The translations under genes and the position numbers were made by a program. Positions 27,083 to 36,011 of a stretch of 64,000 bases of DNA are shown piece after piece (position 1 is the stretch's first letter; each line of letters starts with the position of its first letter). The notes beneath the pieces are model-generated. The model was not told the DNA's origin. It saw only the letters and a program-made list of their open reading frames with translations, and ran no database searches. Location: assembly GCF_000814025.1 (NCBI RefSeq), contig NZ_JWLL01000006.1:434001-498000 (forward strand), in the 5' to 3' direction. This stretch comes from Tateyamaria sp. ANG-S1. Its GTDB lineage: Bacteria > Pseudomonadota > Alphaproteobacteria > Rhodobacterales > Rhodobacteraceae.

Positions 27083-30000
27083 ATGTCCAACGCCCAACAC
27101 ATCACCGTTTCCGGCGCGCCCGAAGGGTTTGACGCACGACTGATCCTTGACGAAGTGGCCAAGGGCGGCGCTGTTTGCCATGTGGCCCGCGACGACAAGC
27201 GGTTGGCAGCCATGCAGGCTGCCCTGCGGTTTTTTGCGCCCGACATGCCCGTGCTGGTGTTTCCGGGCTGGGATTGCCTGCCCTATGACCGGGTGTCGCC
27301 GAACGCCGACATTTCCGCCCAGCGGATGGCGACGCTGGCGGCATTGGTCCATGGGATGCCCGAGCAGTTCGTGCTGCTGACCACGCTGAATGCAGCGACG
27401 CAGCGCGTGCCTGCGCGGGACTTGCTGCGTGAGGCGGCATTTTCAGCCACGGTGGGCAATCGTGTGGACGAAGCGGCCTTGCGCAATTTCCTGGTCCGTA
27501 TGGGGTTTGTGCAGAGCCCGACGGTTATGGAGCCCGGGGACTACGCCATTCGCGGTGGGATCATCGATATTTATCCGCCGGGCGACCTTGGGCCCGTGCG
27601 GTTGGACCTGTTTGGCGATGTGCTGGATGGCGCGCGGCGCTTTGATCCGGCGACCCAGCGGACGACCGAGAAGCTGGATGTGATCGAACTGGCCCCGGTG
27701 TCCGAGGTCATTCTGGACGAGGCGGCGATCACGCGGTTTCGGCAGAATTACCGGTTGGAGTTTGGCGCGGCGGGCACGGACGATCCGCTCTATGAGGCGG
27801 TCAGTGCCGGGCGCAAGCATCAGGGTGCCGAGCATTGGTTACCGTTGTTCCATGATGGTTTGGACACGCTTTTTGACTACCTGCCCGGTGCCACGATCAC
27901 GTTGGACGATCAGGTCACACCTGCGCGGCTGGCGCGGTGGGAGAGCATTGAGGACCAGTATGAAACTCGGCGGCTTGCCATGGAAAACCGGTCCAAGATG
28001 GACACGGTGTACAAGCCGGCGAAGCCCGAGGGGCTGTATCTGGACGATGCCGCGTGGGAGGCCGCTGTGGCCGGTTTCCGTGTGCTGTCCTTTGCCCAGT
28101 TGCCGCAGGCGACCGGGCCGGGTGTCACCGATGCGGGTGGGCGGATCGGGCGCAATTTCTCGCCCGAGCGCCAGCAGGAATCCATAAGCCTTTTCGGGGC
28201 TTTGGCATCGCATGTTAAAGGGAAGATGGCGAGTGGGCCGGTTGTCATCGCTAGTTATTCCGAAGGTGCGCGGGAACGCTTGACCGGGCTGATTGAGGAT
28301 GAGGGGCTGGCGGAGGTCATTCCGATCCCGAATGCAACCCGCATCGGGAAACGGGGTTTGCATCTGGCGGTTTGGGCGCTGGAACATGGGTTTGAAGCGC
28401 CCGGCCTGACGGTGATTTCCGAGCAGGATGTGCTGGGGGATCGGTTGATCCGGCAGCCAAAGAAGAAGCGGCGGGCCGAGAATTTCCTGACCGAGACGCA
28501 GTCGCTGTCTCCCGGTGATCTGGTGGTGCATGTGGATCACGGGATTGGCCGGTATCAGGGCATGGAAGTGGTTACTGCTGCTGGTGCGGCCCACGAGTGC
28601 CTGCTGCTGGAATATGCGGAGCGGTCGAAGCTGTATCTGCCGGTCGAGAATATCGAACTGCTGTCGAAATACGGCCATGAAGAGGGCTTGCTCGACCGTC
28701 TGGGCGGTGGGGCGTGGCAGGCCAAGAAGGCCAAGCTGAAAGAGCGCATTCGCGAGATGGCGGATCGGTTGATCCGGCTTGCGGCGGAGCGTGCCTTGCG
28801 CAAGGCGCCCATCCTGGAGCCGCCGCCGGGGATGTGGGACGCCTTTGCCGCGCGGTTCCCGTATCAGGAGACGGATGATCAGTTGAACGCCATTGCTGCG
28901 GTGATGGACGATCTGACCGCGGGCCAGCCGATGGACCGGCTGATCTGTGGCGATGTGGGCTTTGGCAAGACCGAGGTGGCGATGCGCGCGGCCTTTGTCG
29001 CGGCGATGTCGGGTGTGCAGGTGGCGGTGATTGCGCCCACGACCTTGCTGGCGCGGCAACACTACAAGAGCTTTGCCGAGCGGTTCCGGGGTTTTCCTAT
29101 AGAGGTGCGGCAACTGAGCCGTTTTGTGAGCGCGAAAGAGGCGGCGTCTGCGCGCGATGGCATGGCGAAGGGGACGGCGGATATTGTCGTGGGCACCCAC
29201 GCGCTGCTGGCGAAGGGCGTGCGGTTCAACAACCTTGGCCTGCTTGTCATTGATGAGGAACAGAAATTTGGGGTCGGGCACAAGGAGCGGCTGAAGCAGA
29301 TGCGCTCGGACGTGCACGTGCTGACGCTGACGGCGACGCCCATTCCGCGCACATTGCAGCTGTCGCTGACGGGCGTGCGTGATCTGTCGATCATCGGCAC
29401 GCCGCCCGTGGACCGGTTGGCGATCCGGACATATGTCTCTGAATTCGACGCGGTGACCATACGAGAGGCGCTGTTGCGGGAGCATTATCGTGGGGGTCAG
29501 TCCTTTTACGTCGTGCCGCGCATCAGCGATTTGCCTGAGATCGAGGAGTTCCTGAAGGAGCAGTTGCCGGAACTGACGTACGTCGTGGCCCACGGGCAGA
29601 TGGCGGCGGGTGAACTCGATGACCGGATGAACGCCTTTTATGATGGAAAGTTCGATGTGCTGTTGGCGACGACGATTGTGGAAAGCGGTCTGGATATTCC
29701 GACGGCGAACACGATGGTGGTGCACCGGGCGGATATGTTTGGTCTGGCGCAGCTCTACCAGATACGGGGCCGTGTGGGGCGGTCGAAGACGCGGGCGTAT
29801 GCCTATCTGACGACGAAGCCGCGCGCCAAGCTGACGGCTACGGCTGAGAAGCGGCTGCGTGTTTTGGGGTCGTTGGATACGCTGGGAGCTGGGTTCACGC
29901 TGGCGTCGCAGGATCTGGACATTCGCGGGGCAGGGAACCTGCTGGGCGAAGAACAGTCGGGCCAGATGCGGGATGTGGGCTTTGAACTCTACCAATCGAT

Positions 30001-30535
30001 GCTCGAAGAGGCGATTGGCAAGATCAAGGCGGGTGAGATGGAGGCGCTGACCGACGATGACGGGCAGTGGGCGCCGCAGATCAATCTGGGTGTGCCGGTA
30101 TTGATCCCCGAGGACTATGTGCCTGATCTGGACGTGCGGTTGGGGCTGTATCGGCGTCTGTCGGAGCTGAGTACGAAGGTGGAGCTTGAGGGCTTTGCCG
30201 CCGAGTTGATCGACCGGTTTGGGAAGTTGCCGAAGGAAGTGAACACGCTGATGCTGGTCGTGCGGATCAAGGCGATGTGCAAGCGGGCCGGGATCGCGAA
30301 GCTGGATGGTGGGCCCAAAGGGGCGACGCTGCAGTTCCACAACGACAAGTTCGCCTCGCCCCAGGGGCTTGTCGAGTTCATTCAGGATCAGCGCGGCATG
30401 GCCAAGGTCAAGGACAACAAGATTGTTGTGCGCCGCGACTGGGCCAAGGACAGCGACAAGATCAAGGGCGCTTTTGCGATTGCACGGGATCTGGCGGAGA
30501 AGGTTGTGGCGGAGAAGAAGAAGGCGAAGGCGTAA
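27083..30535 (+). CDS. mfd: Transcription-repair coupling factor Mfd
   Basis: A 1150-residue SF2 translocase that removes RNA polymerase stalled at lesions and recruits UvrA. In order: UvrB-like N-terminal region, RNAP-interaction domain (about residues 475-560, LSPGDLVVHVDHGIGRYQGM), RecG-like helicase with Walker A GDVGFGKTEVA and DEEQ box, TRG motif region and C-terminal TRCF domain. Length is normal for the family. It starts with an ATG after a weak purine stretch. Confidence 0.97.
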   Translation: MSNAQHITVSGAPEGFDARLILDEVAKGGAVCHVARDDKRLAAMQAALRFFAPDMPVLVFPGWDCLPYDRVSPNADISAQRMATLAALVHGMPEQFVLLTTLNAATQRVPARDLLREAAFSATVGNRVDEAALRNFLVRMGFVQSPTVMEPGDYAIRGGIIDIYPPGDLGPVRLDLFGDVLDGARRFDPATQRTTEKLDVIELAPVSEVILDEAAITRFRQNYRLEFGAAGTDDPLYEAVSAGRKHQGAEHWLPLFHDGLDTLFDYLPGATITLDDQVTPARLARWESIEDQYETRRLAMENRSKMDTVYKPAKPEGLYLDDAAWEAAVAGFRVLSFAQLPQATGPGVTDAGGRIGRNFSPERQQESISLFGALASHVKGKMASGPVVIASYSEGARERLTGLIEDEGLAEVIPIPNATRIGKRGLHLAVWALEHGFEAPGLTVISEQDVLGDRLIRQPKKKRRAENFLTETQSLSPGDLVVHVDHGIGRYQGMEVVTAAGAAHECLLLEYAERSKLYLPVENIELLSKYGHEEGLLDRLGGGAWQAKKAKLKERIREMADRLIRLAAERALRKAPILEPPPGMWDAFAARFPYQETDDQLNAIAAVMDDLTAGQPMDRLICGDVGFGKTEVAMRAAFVAAMSGVQVAVIAPTTLLARQHYKSFAERFRGFPIEVRQLSRFVSAKEAASARDGMAKGTADIVVGTHALLAKGVRFNNLGLLVIDEEQKFGVGHKERLKQMRSDVHVLTLTATPIPRTLQLSLTGVRDLSIIGTPPVDRLAIRTYVSEFDAVTIREALLREHYRGGQSFYVVPRISDLPEIEEFLKEQLPELTYVVAHGQMAAGELDDRMNAFYDGKFDVLLATTIVESGLDIPTANTMVVHRADMFGLAQLYQIRGRVGRSKTRAYAYLTTKPRAKLTATAEKRLRVLGSLDTLGAGFTLASQDLDIRGAGNLLGEEQSGQMRDVGFELYQSMLEEAIGKIKAGEMEALTDDDGQWAPQINLGVPVLIPEDYVPDLDVRLGLYRRLSELSTKVELEGFAAELIDRFGKLPKEVNTLMLVVRIKAMCKRAGIAKLDGGPKGATLQFHNDKFASPQGLVEFIQDQRGMAKVKDNKIVVRRDWAKDSDKIKGAFAIARDLAEKVVAEKKKAKA

Positions 30536-30652
30536 CGCCATATGGGTGTTTGCAACTTTGCAACCACCACATGCTGTGATTAAGAATTCCTGATTCGTCG
30601 GCATCCATTCACTAAAGTATGTCAGGATCAGCTGCACATTGGAGTTGATGCG

Positions 30653-30817
30653 ATGACGGACAACACTGATCCTTACGCCGTGCACATCGTCGTTCCGGGA
30701 GTAACCATCAAAGTAAAAAATGAAAAGTGTCTGATCTGGTTGTGTGCAACCATGCTCTCGGCGCTTTCGCTTGTCGTCGTGATAGCGCTTGTATTGAAAA
30801 CACCGGGACGGGCCTGA
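30653..30817 (+). CDS. 54-residue single-pass membrane peptide
   Basis: A short ORF reading MTDNTDPYAVHIVVPGVTIK, then VKNEKCLIWLC and a hydrophobic helix (about residues 27-49, ending VVVIALVLK) before a basic PGRA tail. An appropriately spaced GGAG ribosome-binding site lies 8 bp upstream of the ATG. The stop is immediately next to the stop of the convergent MFS gene. The pattern of a soluble N-terminus, one membrane helix and good initiation signals suggests a real small protein. No homologue is known to me. Confidence 0.55.
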   Translation: MTDNTDPYAVHIVVPGVTIKVKNEKCLIWLCATMLSALSLVVVIALVLKTPGRA

Positions 30818-32032
30818 TTAGGCCACAGCCTCTTCCGCGCGGCGCATTTGCTGCATGAGGATGGAAGCTACGATACAGGCCATCAGCACGGTCGCGATGA
30901 GCGGCATGGGCGTTCCGTCGAACATCAGCCCGACGGGTGATGCAAACGCCGCGCCCAGCACTGTGGACACGGCACCGATGACCGAGGCTGCCATGCCTGC
31001 GATATGTCCCATCGGCTCCATCGCGATGGCGTTGAGGTTGGCGACCGTGAGCCCACCCTGGAACATTACGCCCCACTGCCAGAAGATGTAGAACCAGAAC
31101 AGGCCCGGCATGTCGGCGATCATCCACATCACGAAGACGGTGGAGACAACGACCTGCGCGGTCAACGCCCATGTCACCATTCTGCGCATACCGAAGCGTC
31201 CAACGATGGCGGCGTTGAGGAGGCTCGATACGCCTGATGCCAAGGCGATGGCGCCGAACCACAGCGGGAACGTGTCGGCCCGGTCGAACGAGACTTCGAA
31301 GATCGGCTGCACCATCGTCAGGACAGAAAATAGGATCATCAGCATCAGGGTCTGCACGTAGATCGACAGACGTACGGTGCGGTTTGCAAACATCTGGCCC
31401 ACGGCGTCGATCATCAACGGCCAACGCAACGGGCGACGGTTTTCGCGTGGCAAGGTTTCGGACACGCGGGTGCCGAACCACAGGAGCAGGATCAGGGCAA
31501 AGATCAGGAACGCAGGGAAGATGGCGCGCCATCCGGCGGCGTCCATGATGATCTTGCCCAGAAGGGGGGCGATGGCGGGCACGAGCAGAAACACCATCAT
31601 CGTCAGCGACAGGATGCTGGCCATCGCGCGCCCGGCATAGAGATCGCGGATGATGGCCGCTGACACCACGCGGGGGCCCGCTGCGCCTAGCCCCTGAAGG
31701 ACCCGTGCGGCGAGCATCAGTTCGAGTGTGGGTGCCACCCAACTTAGCACCGCGCCGAGTGCGTAGATTGCGAGCCCCAGATAGACTACCGGTTTGCGCC
31801 CAATGGCGTCAGACAATGGACCGGTAAAGAAAGTGCCAGCACCCATACCGATCACAAAGAAGGTCATCACCAGTGCGGCCTGTGCCACACCGCCTTCGGG
31901 TGCGATGTCGTTGGCGATTGCGGGCAGGGCTGGCAGCATCGCGTCGATGGAGAACGCAATGGTCGCGAACATCATCGCCATCAGGGCGATGAATTCGGCT
32001 TTGCCCAGTCTTTGTCCCTCGGGTTCAGTCAC
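30818..32032 (-). CDS. Bcr/CflA-type MFS drug efflux transporter
   Basis: About 404 residues with twelve predicted transmembrane helices. The loop 2-3 motif GPLSDAIGRKPVVYLGLAIYALGA and helix-4 motif LQGLGAAGPRVVSAAIIRD are typical of the Bcr/CflA drug:H+ antiporter subfamily. GTG 32032 (VTEPEGQRLGKAEFIALMAM) is taken as the start. An in-frame ATG at 32092 would add 20 residues without family similarity. Natural substrates cannot be inferred. Confidence 0.87.
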   Translation of the reverse strand: MTEPEGQRLGKAEFIALMAMMFATIAFSIDAMLPALPAIANDIAPEGGVAQAALVMTFFVIGMGAGTFFTGPLSDAIGRKPVVYLGLAIYALGAVLSWVAPTLELMLAARVLQGLGAAGPRVVSAAIIRDLYAGRAMASILSLTMMVFLLVPAIAPLLGKIIMDAAGWRAIFPAFLIFALILLLWFGTRVSETLPRENRRPLRWPLMIDAVGQMFANRTVRLSIYVQTLMLMILFSVLTMVQPIFEVSFDRADTFPLWFGAIALASGVSSLLNAAIVGRFGMRRMVTWALTAQVVVSTVFVMWMIADMPGLFWFYIFWQWGVMFQGGLTVANLNAIAMEPMGHIAGMAASVIGAVSTVLGAAFASPVGLMFDGTPMPLIATVLMACIVASILMQQMRRAEEAVA

Positions 32033-32158
32033 GATTTGAATGGTGTGTCCGGCTGAAAATGACGCTAGTGCGCGCCACCTTGACGATACCAATGCGGTTT
32101 GGCAACGACTTAAGGTTGAAAAGCAACCGAACGATTAAATTGTGATCATCCGTGATGC

Positions 32159-32803
32159 TCAGGCGGCGCCCTGTTGCAGTTCCGTTATGACCTTCGACCA
32201 CAGTTCTGGCGGTTGGGCGCCCGGGACCGCGTGCTGATTGGCGACAATGAATGTCGGGACGGACCCGATTCCCATTTGGCGGCTGTGGGCATCGCGTGCG
32301 GCGATGTCTTCCCTGTCGGCGTCCGATGCCAGCAGGCGCAGCACCACGCTGGCGTCCATGCCGATCCCGTCGGCAATATCTGCCAGCACCTCGTGATCGC
32401 CGATGTCGCGTGTGTCGACGAAATAGGCTTTGAACAGGGCGGATACGGCCGCTGTCTGCTTGCCTTCGATCCCGGCCCAGTGGATCAGCCGGTGGGCGTC
32501 CATCGTGTTGGGGGTGCGGCGCATGCCTTCGAAGTCGATCTTGAGCCCTGCCTGTTCGGCATGTTCGACGACGGGGGCGTAGGCGCGTATGGCCCCTTCC
32601 TTGCCCCCGAACTTGGTTTCGAGATATTCGCGACGATCCATGCCGCCCGCTGGCATGTCCGGGTTGAGCTGGAAGGGGTGCCATTCGATGACAAAGGGGT
32701 GGTCGGGGTTCGCCTCAAGCGCGCGGTCCAGATGTGCCTTGCCGATATAGCACCATGGGCAGATCGGGTCGGACATGATGTCGAGTTTGATCGGATCGGG
32801 CAT
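32159..32803 (-). CDS. FrnE-like DsbA family oxidoreductase
   Basis: A 214-residue thioredoxin-fold protein of the DsbA/FrnE group. It lacks a signal peptide and so is cytoplasmic. The active site is CPWC within SDPICPWCYIGKAHLDRAL, with HPFQLNPDMPAGGMDRREYLETKFGG and the cis-Pro loop GIGSVPTFIVANQHAVPGAQ following. Family members include FrnE (polyketide biosynthesis, oxidative-stress disulfide isomerase) and 2-hydroxychromene-2-carboxylate isomerase. Its ATG overlaps the stop of the upstream acyl-CoA synthetase by 1 nt (TGATG), indicating co-expression. Confidence 0.88.
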   Translation of the reverse strand: MPDPIKLDIMSDPICPWCYIGKAHLDRALEANPDHPFVIEWHPFQLNPDMPAGGMDRREYLETKFGGKEGAIRAYAPVVEHAEQAGLKIDFEGMRRTPNTMDAHRLIHWAGIEGKQTAAVSALFKAYFVDTRDIGDHEVLADIADGIGMDASVVLRLLASDADREDIAARDAHSRQMGIGSVPTFIVANQHAVPGAQPPELWSKVITELQQGAA

Positions 32804-34326
32804 CAGTTTGCTTTCGTCGGTTGGGACCAGAACAGGGGCAGGCGCCGCCGGACCAGCTTGCCATTTGCACCCGCAGGCAGCATCGGCACGTGAATATAGG
32901 CGCGCGGTTGCTTGTACCGCGCGAGTTTCGGCTCGACATAGGCGCGTAGGTCGCGTTCGTCCAGTGGCGCAGGGGATGTGTAGAAGGCTGCGATGATGAA
33001 GACTCCGGTCTTGGCCTCGACCTGAGTGACCCCCACGCCTGTCACACCCGGCGCGTCGGCAAGGGCGGATTCGACCTCAAGCGGGGAAACGCGGTAGCCC
33101 CCGGCGTTCATCATGTCATCGTTGCGGCCCAGATATGTGATCTGCCCGTCCTCATCCATGACACCGATGTCGCCGGTCAGAAACCAGTCGCCCGAAAACC
33201 GCGCTGCGGTCTCATTCGGGGCATTCAGGTATGCGCGCATCAGCCCGGGATCCGAGCGATGGACGGCGATGGTGCCGGGCGTGCCGCGCGGGGTCGGTTC
33301 GTTATCGCCCAGAATGGCAATGTGTCGGCCTGCTTGCGGTTGACCCAGAGCGCCCAGCTTTGCCGGATGTGCGGGGCTGGAGGAGATGAAGGTGGAGCAT
33401 TCCGACATGCCGTAAGCTTCGAAAATGTCGGTGCCGGTGGACGCGCGCCATGACGCGAGCGTCGTTTCGGGCAGCTTTTCGCCTGCGCTGAGCCCGTGGC
33501 GCAGGGCGGGCAGGCCCGGCATTTCGGCGCGTGAGAGCATCTGGCGATAGACGCCGGGTGCGGCGGCAAAGATCGTCGCGCCATGGGCGCTGAGCAAGCT
33601 GCCAAGCGCCTCGGGTGGGGTGCCCGGTGCCGGGATCAGTGCGGTTGCGCCGACGGACCACGGGTCCATCAGGCCGGTGCCCAGCGTGTAGGTCCAGTTG
33701 AAGGCTCCTGCGTGCATCAGCACATCGTCGCGGCGCAGCCCGTACCAGCCATCGTGCATCATCTGGCGCGCCCAGATGGCCCGGTGGGCGTGGGCCACGG
33801 CCCTGGGTTGCCCCGAGGTTCCCGAGGTGTAGATGATGTATCCCAGCCGTTCGGGATCCCCCATATGCCAGTCGGCGGGCGGGTGGTTGCGCAGTGCGTT
33901 CAGCGTTGCGAGCCTGATTTCAGGCGCGCCTGGTGCCGAGGCCACGTGCGGGTCGCGCAGGATCAGGCGCGGGCGCAGCTCAGTCACGATCCGCGCAACC
34001 TCGGGCTCTGTCAGGGCGGCGGAGGTTGGGACCGGCACGAGGCCCGCCGCCAGTGCGCCCAGATAGGCAATGGGAAAGTCGATGGTGTTGCCGAGCCGCA
34101 GAAGAACGATGTCGCCCGGCACGCAGCCTGCGGCCAGAAGGCCGCCGCCGGTGCCCAGCACTGCCTGTTTTAGCGCGGCATATGTGAGGGTCGTCGCGTC
34201 AGTTTGATCCACGACGGATACGGCCACTTTGTCCGGTATCGCATCCGCATGCGCCAGCACGTGGGCCGCCATGTTGAAGGGCGCGGGGCAGGGTGGCGGA
34301 GGTGTGCCGCGGAAAACGCTTAGCAC
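32803..34326 (-). CDS. Acyl-CoA synthetase (AMP-binding, ANL superfamily)
   Basis: A 507-residue adenylate-forming enzyme. The P-loop-like YIIYTSGTSGQPRAVAHAH, the A5-type EAYGMSECSTF, the ribose-binding LTGDIGVMDEDGQITYLGRNDDMMNAGGYRV and the C-terminal lysine in GANGKLVRRRLP are present. It should activate a carboxylate as acyl-AMP/acyl-CoA; similarity to benzoate/acetoacetate-type ligases is general and the substrate is unknown. The start is GTG at 34326; an ATG about 18 codons in is an alternative. It is divergent from an XRE-cupin regulator 44 bp away, which may control it. Confidence 0.85.
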   Translation of the reverse strand: MLSVFRGTPPPPCPAPFNMAAHVLAHADAIPDKVAVSVVDQTDATTLTYAALKQAVLGTGGGLLAAGCVPGDIVLLRLGNTIDFPIAYLGALAAGLVPVPTSAALTEPEVARIVTELRPRLILRDPHVASAPGAPEIRLATLNALRNHPPADWHMGDPERLGYIIYTSGTSGQPRAVAHAHRAIWARQMMHDGWYGLRRDDVLMHAGAFNWTYTLGTGLMDPWSVGATALIPAPGTPPEALGSLLSAHGATIFAAAPGVYRQMLSRAEMPGLPALRHGLSAGEKLPETTLASWRASTGTDIFEAYGMSECSTFISSSPAHPAKLGALGQPQAGRHIAILGDNEPTPRGTPGTIAVHRSDPGLMRAYLNAPNETAARFSGDWFLTGDIGVMDEDGQITYLGRNDDMMNAGGYRVSPLEVESALADAPGVTGVGVTQVEAKTGVFIIAAFYTSPAPLDERDLRAYVEPKLARYKQPRAYIHVPMLPAGANGKLVRRRLPLFWSQPTKAN

Positions 34327-34370
34327 AGGCGGCGTTGCATGGGCGAACCGTGCATCCTATAGAGGTCGCC

Positions 34371-34994
34371 ATGCAAGGCAAAGACCCCAAAACACTGATC
34401 CAGATCGCCCGCTCGACCGGCCGGGACGAAACCGCGGAACCGCTTGACCTGGGGGCGCGTGTGCGCGAGTTGCGCAAGGCGCGCGATTGGACGCTGGAAC
34501 AGGCGGCCAATCAGGCTGGGCTGGCCCGCTCGACCCTGTCTAAGATCGAGAACGGGCAGATGTCGCCGACCTACGAGGCGCTGAAGAAGCTGGCCGTGGG
34601 GCTGGAAATCAGCGTGCCGCAGCTGTTCACGCCGCCGGAAAAGGGGCAGATCAACGGGCGCATGGTTGTCACGCAATCGGGACAAGGCAATGCGCAGGCC
34701 ACGGTGACCTATGAGCACGAGCTTCTGGCAGAAACGCTGACCAAGAAGCAGATGCTGCCCTACCGTGCGCGTGTGCGGGCGCGGTCGATGGAAGAATTTG
34801 ACGGCTGGGTGCGGCACGACGGCGAAGAGTTCCTGTATGTGCTGACGGGGGTTATTCGCCTGTATACCGAGTTTTACGAGCCGGTCGATATGCGTCGGGG
34901 CGACAGCGCCTATTACGACGCGACCATGGGTCATAACGTGGTGTCTGTCAGTGACGAGGATGCGCTGATCCTCTGGGTGACGTCGCTGGCCTGA
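34371..34994 (+). CDS. XRE-family regulator with C-terminal cupin domain
   Basis: A 207-residue regulator. The HTH (about residues 27-82) has VRELRKARDWTLEQAANQAGLARSTLSKIENGQMSPTYEALKKLA. The cupin (about 130-205) has GEEFLYVLTGVIRLYTEFYEPVDMRRGDSAYYDATMGHNVVS. This architecture is common in regulators of polyamine, amino-acid or acyl-substrate catabolism, where the cupin senses a ligand. ATG 34371 follows an AGAGG site; a longer frame to 34293 is not supported. It is divergent from the acyl-CoA synthetase, a likely target (inference). Confidence 0.9.
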   Translation: MQGKDPKTLIQIARSTGRDETAEPLDLGARVRELRKARDWTLEQAANQAGLARSTLSKIENGQMSPTYEALKKLAVGLEISVPQLFTPPEKGQINGRMVVTQSGQGNAQATVTYEHELLAETLTKKQMLPYRARVRARSMEEFDGWVRHDGEEFLYVLTGVIRLYTEFYEPVDMRRGDSAYYDATMGHNVVSVSDEDALILWVTSLA

Positions 34995-35005
34995 GCCTGG
35001 CGCGG

Positions 35006-35224
35006 TCAGGCGGTCTGGCGCGTTTCGGCGTGCTGCGACAGGAAGGCGTCAAAGGCGTCCTGCGCTTCTTTCAGCGACATGTCGTGCGTTGCGGCCAGAT
35101 AGCTTTCGAAGCGATCCTGGTCTGCCTTGAGAAACGGCATGGCACTGGGTTCAAGCTTTGGAAACTCTTTGCGAAGCGCGCGATAGTTGTCCGCCCAGTT
35201 GCGGGTCAGGTCATTCCAGTTCAT
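35006..35224 (-). CDS. Small conserved protein
   Basis: A 72-residue acidic helical protein: MNWNDLTRNWADNYRALRKE, then FPKLEPSAMPFLKADQDRFESYLAATHDMSLKEAQDAFDAFL. The opening MNWNDLTRNW resembles CsbD-like small stress proteins, but the rest differs. Comparable proteins are widespread in Alphaproteobacteria as uncharacterised short ORFs. It is convergent with the XRE-cupin gene (11 bp gap). Confidence 0.75.
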   Translation of the reverse strand: MNWNDLTRNWADNYRALRKEFPKLEPSAMPFLKADQDRFESYLAATHDMSLKEAQDAFDAFLSQHAETRQTA

Positions 35225-35336
35225 GCGTACCCCCGGGGTTTTGCTTCAACAAGTGCTGAACGCATGTCCTCGTCCGCCTCCCACAGCGGGTCAGACATCC
35301 ACCACGGCCCGGACCATATTACATTTCCGTGACAGA

Positions 35337-35993
35337 TCAACTGTTGACCGCAAACAGTCGACGGAGTGTCGCATGTGCGACACCTACAGCCACAAGTTGA
35401 ATTGCGATGAAGGCGGGGATGTGGCCGGGATAAATCCCTGAAAAGGTGTCAGAAAACCCGCGCGCGATGGTCACGGCTGGGTTGGCAAAACTGGTCGAGG
35501 CGGTGAACCAGTACGCACCGGTGATGTAGAGCGCGACGAGTGTCGGCACAGCGTCCGGCCTGCTGCGCAAGCCACCGAAAATGACAAAGAGCAGGCCAAA
35601 GGTCGCGATGCCTTCGGACCACCACTGGGCCAGCCCGGTGCGGTGCATCGTGGTCGACGTTTGCAGCAGGGGAAGGTCGAACATGCCGTGCGTTGCCCAG
35701 ACCCCGACAATGCCGCCGCAGACCTGTGTCGCAACATAGAGCAGCGCAAGGCGCGTGCCGATCTCTCCGCGCAGCCAAAAGGCGAGCGTGACGGCGGGAT
35801 TGAAATGCGCACCCGAGATCGGACCAAGCACCGTGATGATCACGTAGAGCATGCAGCCTGTCGCAATGGCATTGGCAAGGAGCGCAATGGCCACGTTTCC
35901 ACCCGCCAGCGCCTCGCCCATGATGCCGGAGCCGACGACAGAGACGAGGAGCAAGGCGGTGCCCAACCCCTCGGCCCAGAGTTTTTGTATCAT
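35337..35993 (-). CDS. Aquaporin (MIP family channel)
   Basis: A 218-residue six-helix channel with both half-helix signatures: GAHFNPAVTLAFWL and SFANPAVTIARGF, the second followed by the selectivity-filter arginine. It conducts water or small neutral solutes through the inner membrane. Related MIP proteins in rhizobial ars operons (AqpS) export arsenite, but there are no ars genes here, so water/solute transport is the default. It is 19 bp downstream of the peptide-binding protein on the same strand, possibly in one transcript. Confidence 0.9.
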   Translation of the reverse strand: MIQKLWAEGLGTALLLVSVVGSGIMGEALAGGNVAIALLANAIATGCMLYVIITVLGPISGAHFNPAVTLAFWLRGEIGTRLALLYVATQVCGGIVGVWATHGMFDLPLLQTSTTMHRTGLAQWWSEGIATFGLLFVIFGGLRSRPDAVPTLVALYITGAYWFTASTSFANPAVTIARGFSDTFSGIYPGHIPAFIAIQLVAVGVAHATLRRLFAVNS

Positions 35994-36011
35994 CTTACGT
36001 TCCGAATTCCG

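Noticed and set aside
27839-30685. A 948-codon open frame antisense to mfd
   Set aside because: It mirrors a strongly conserved gene in high-GC DNA. The translation is rich in Arg/His/Gln/Pro with no domain, a typical shadow of third-position GC bias.
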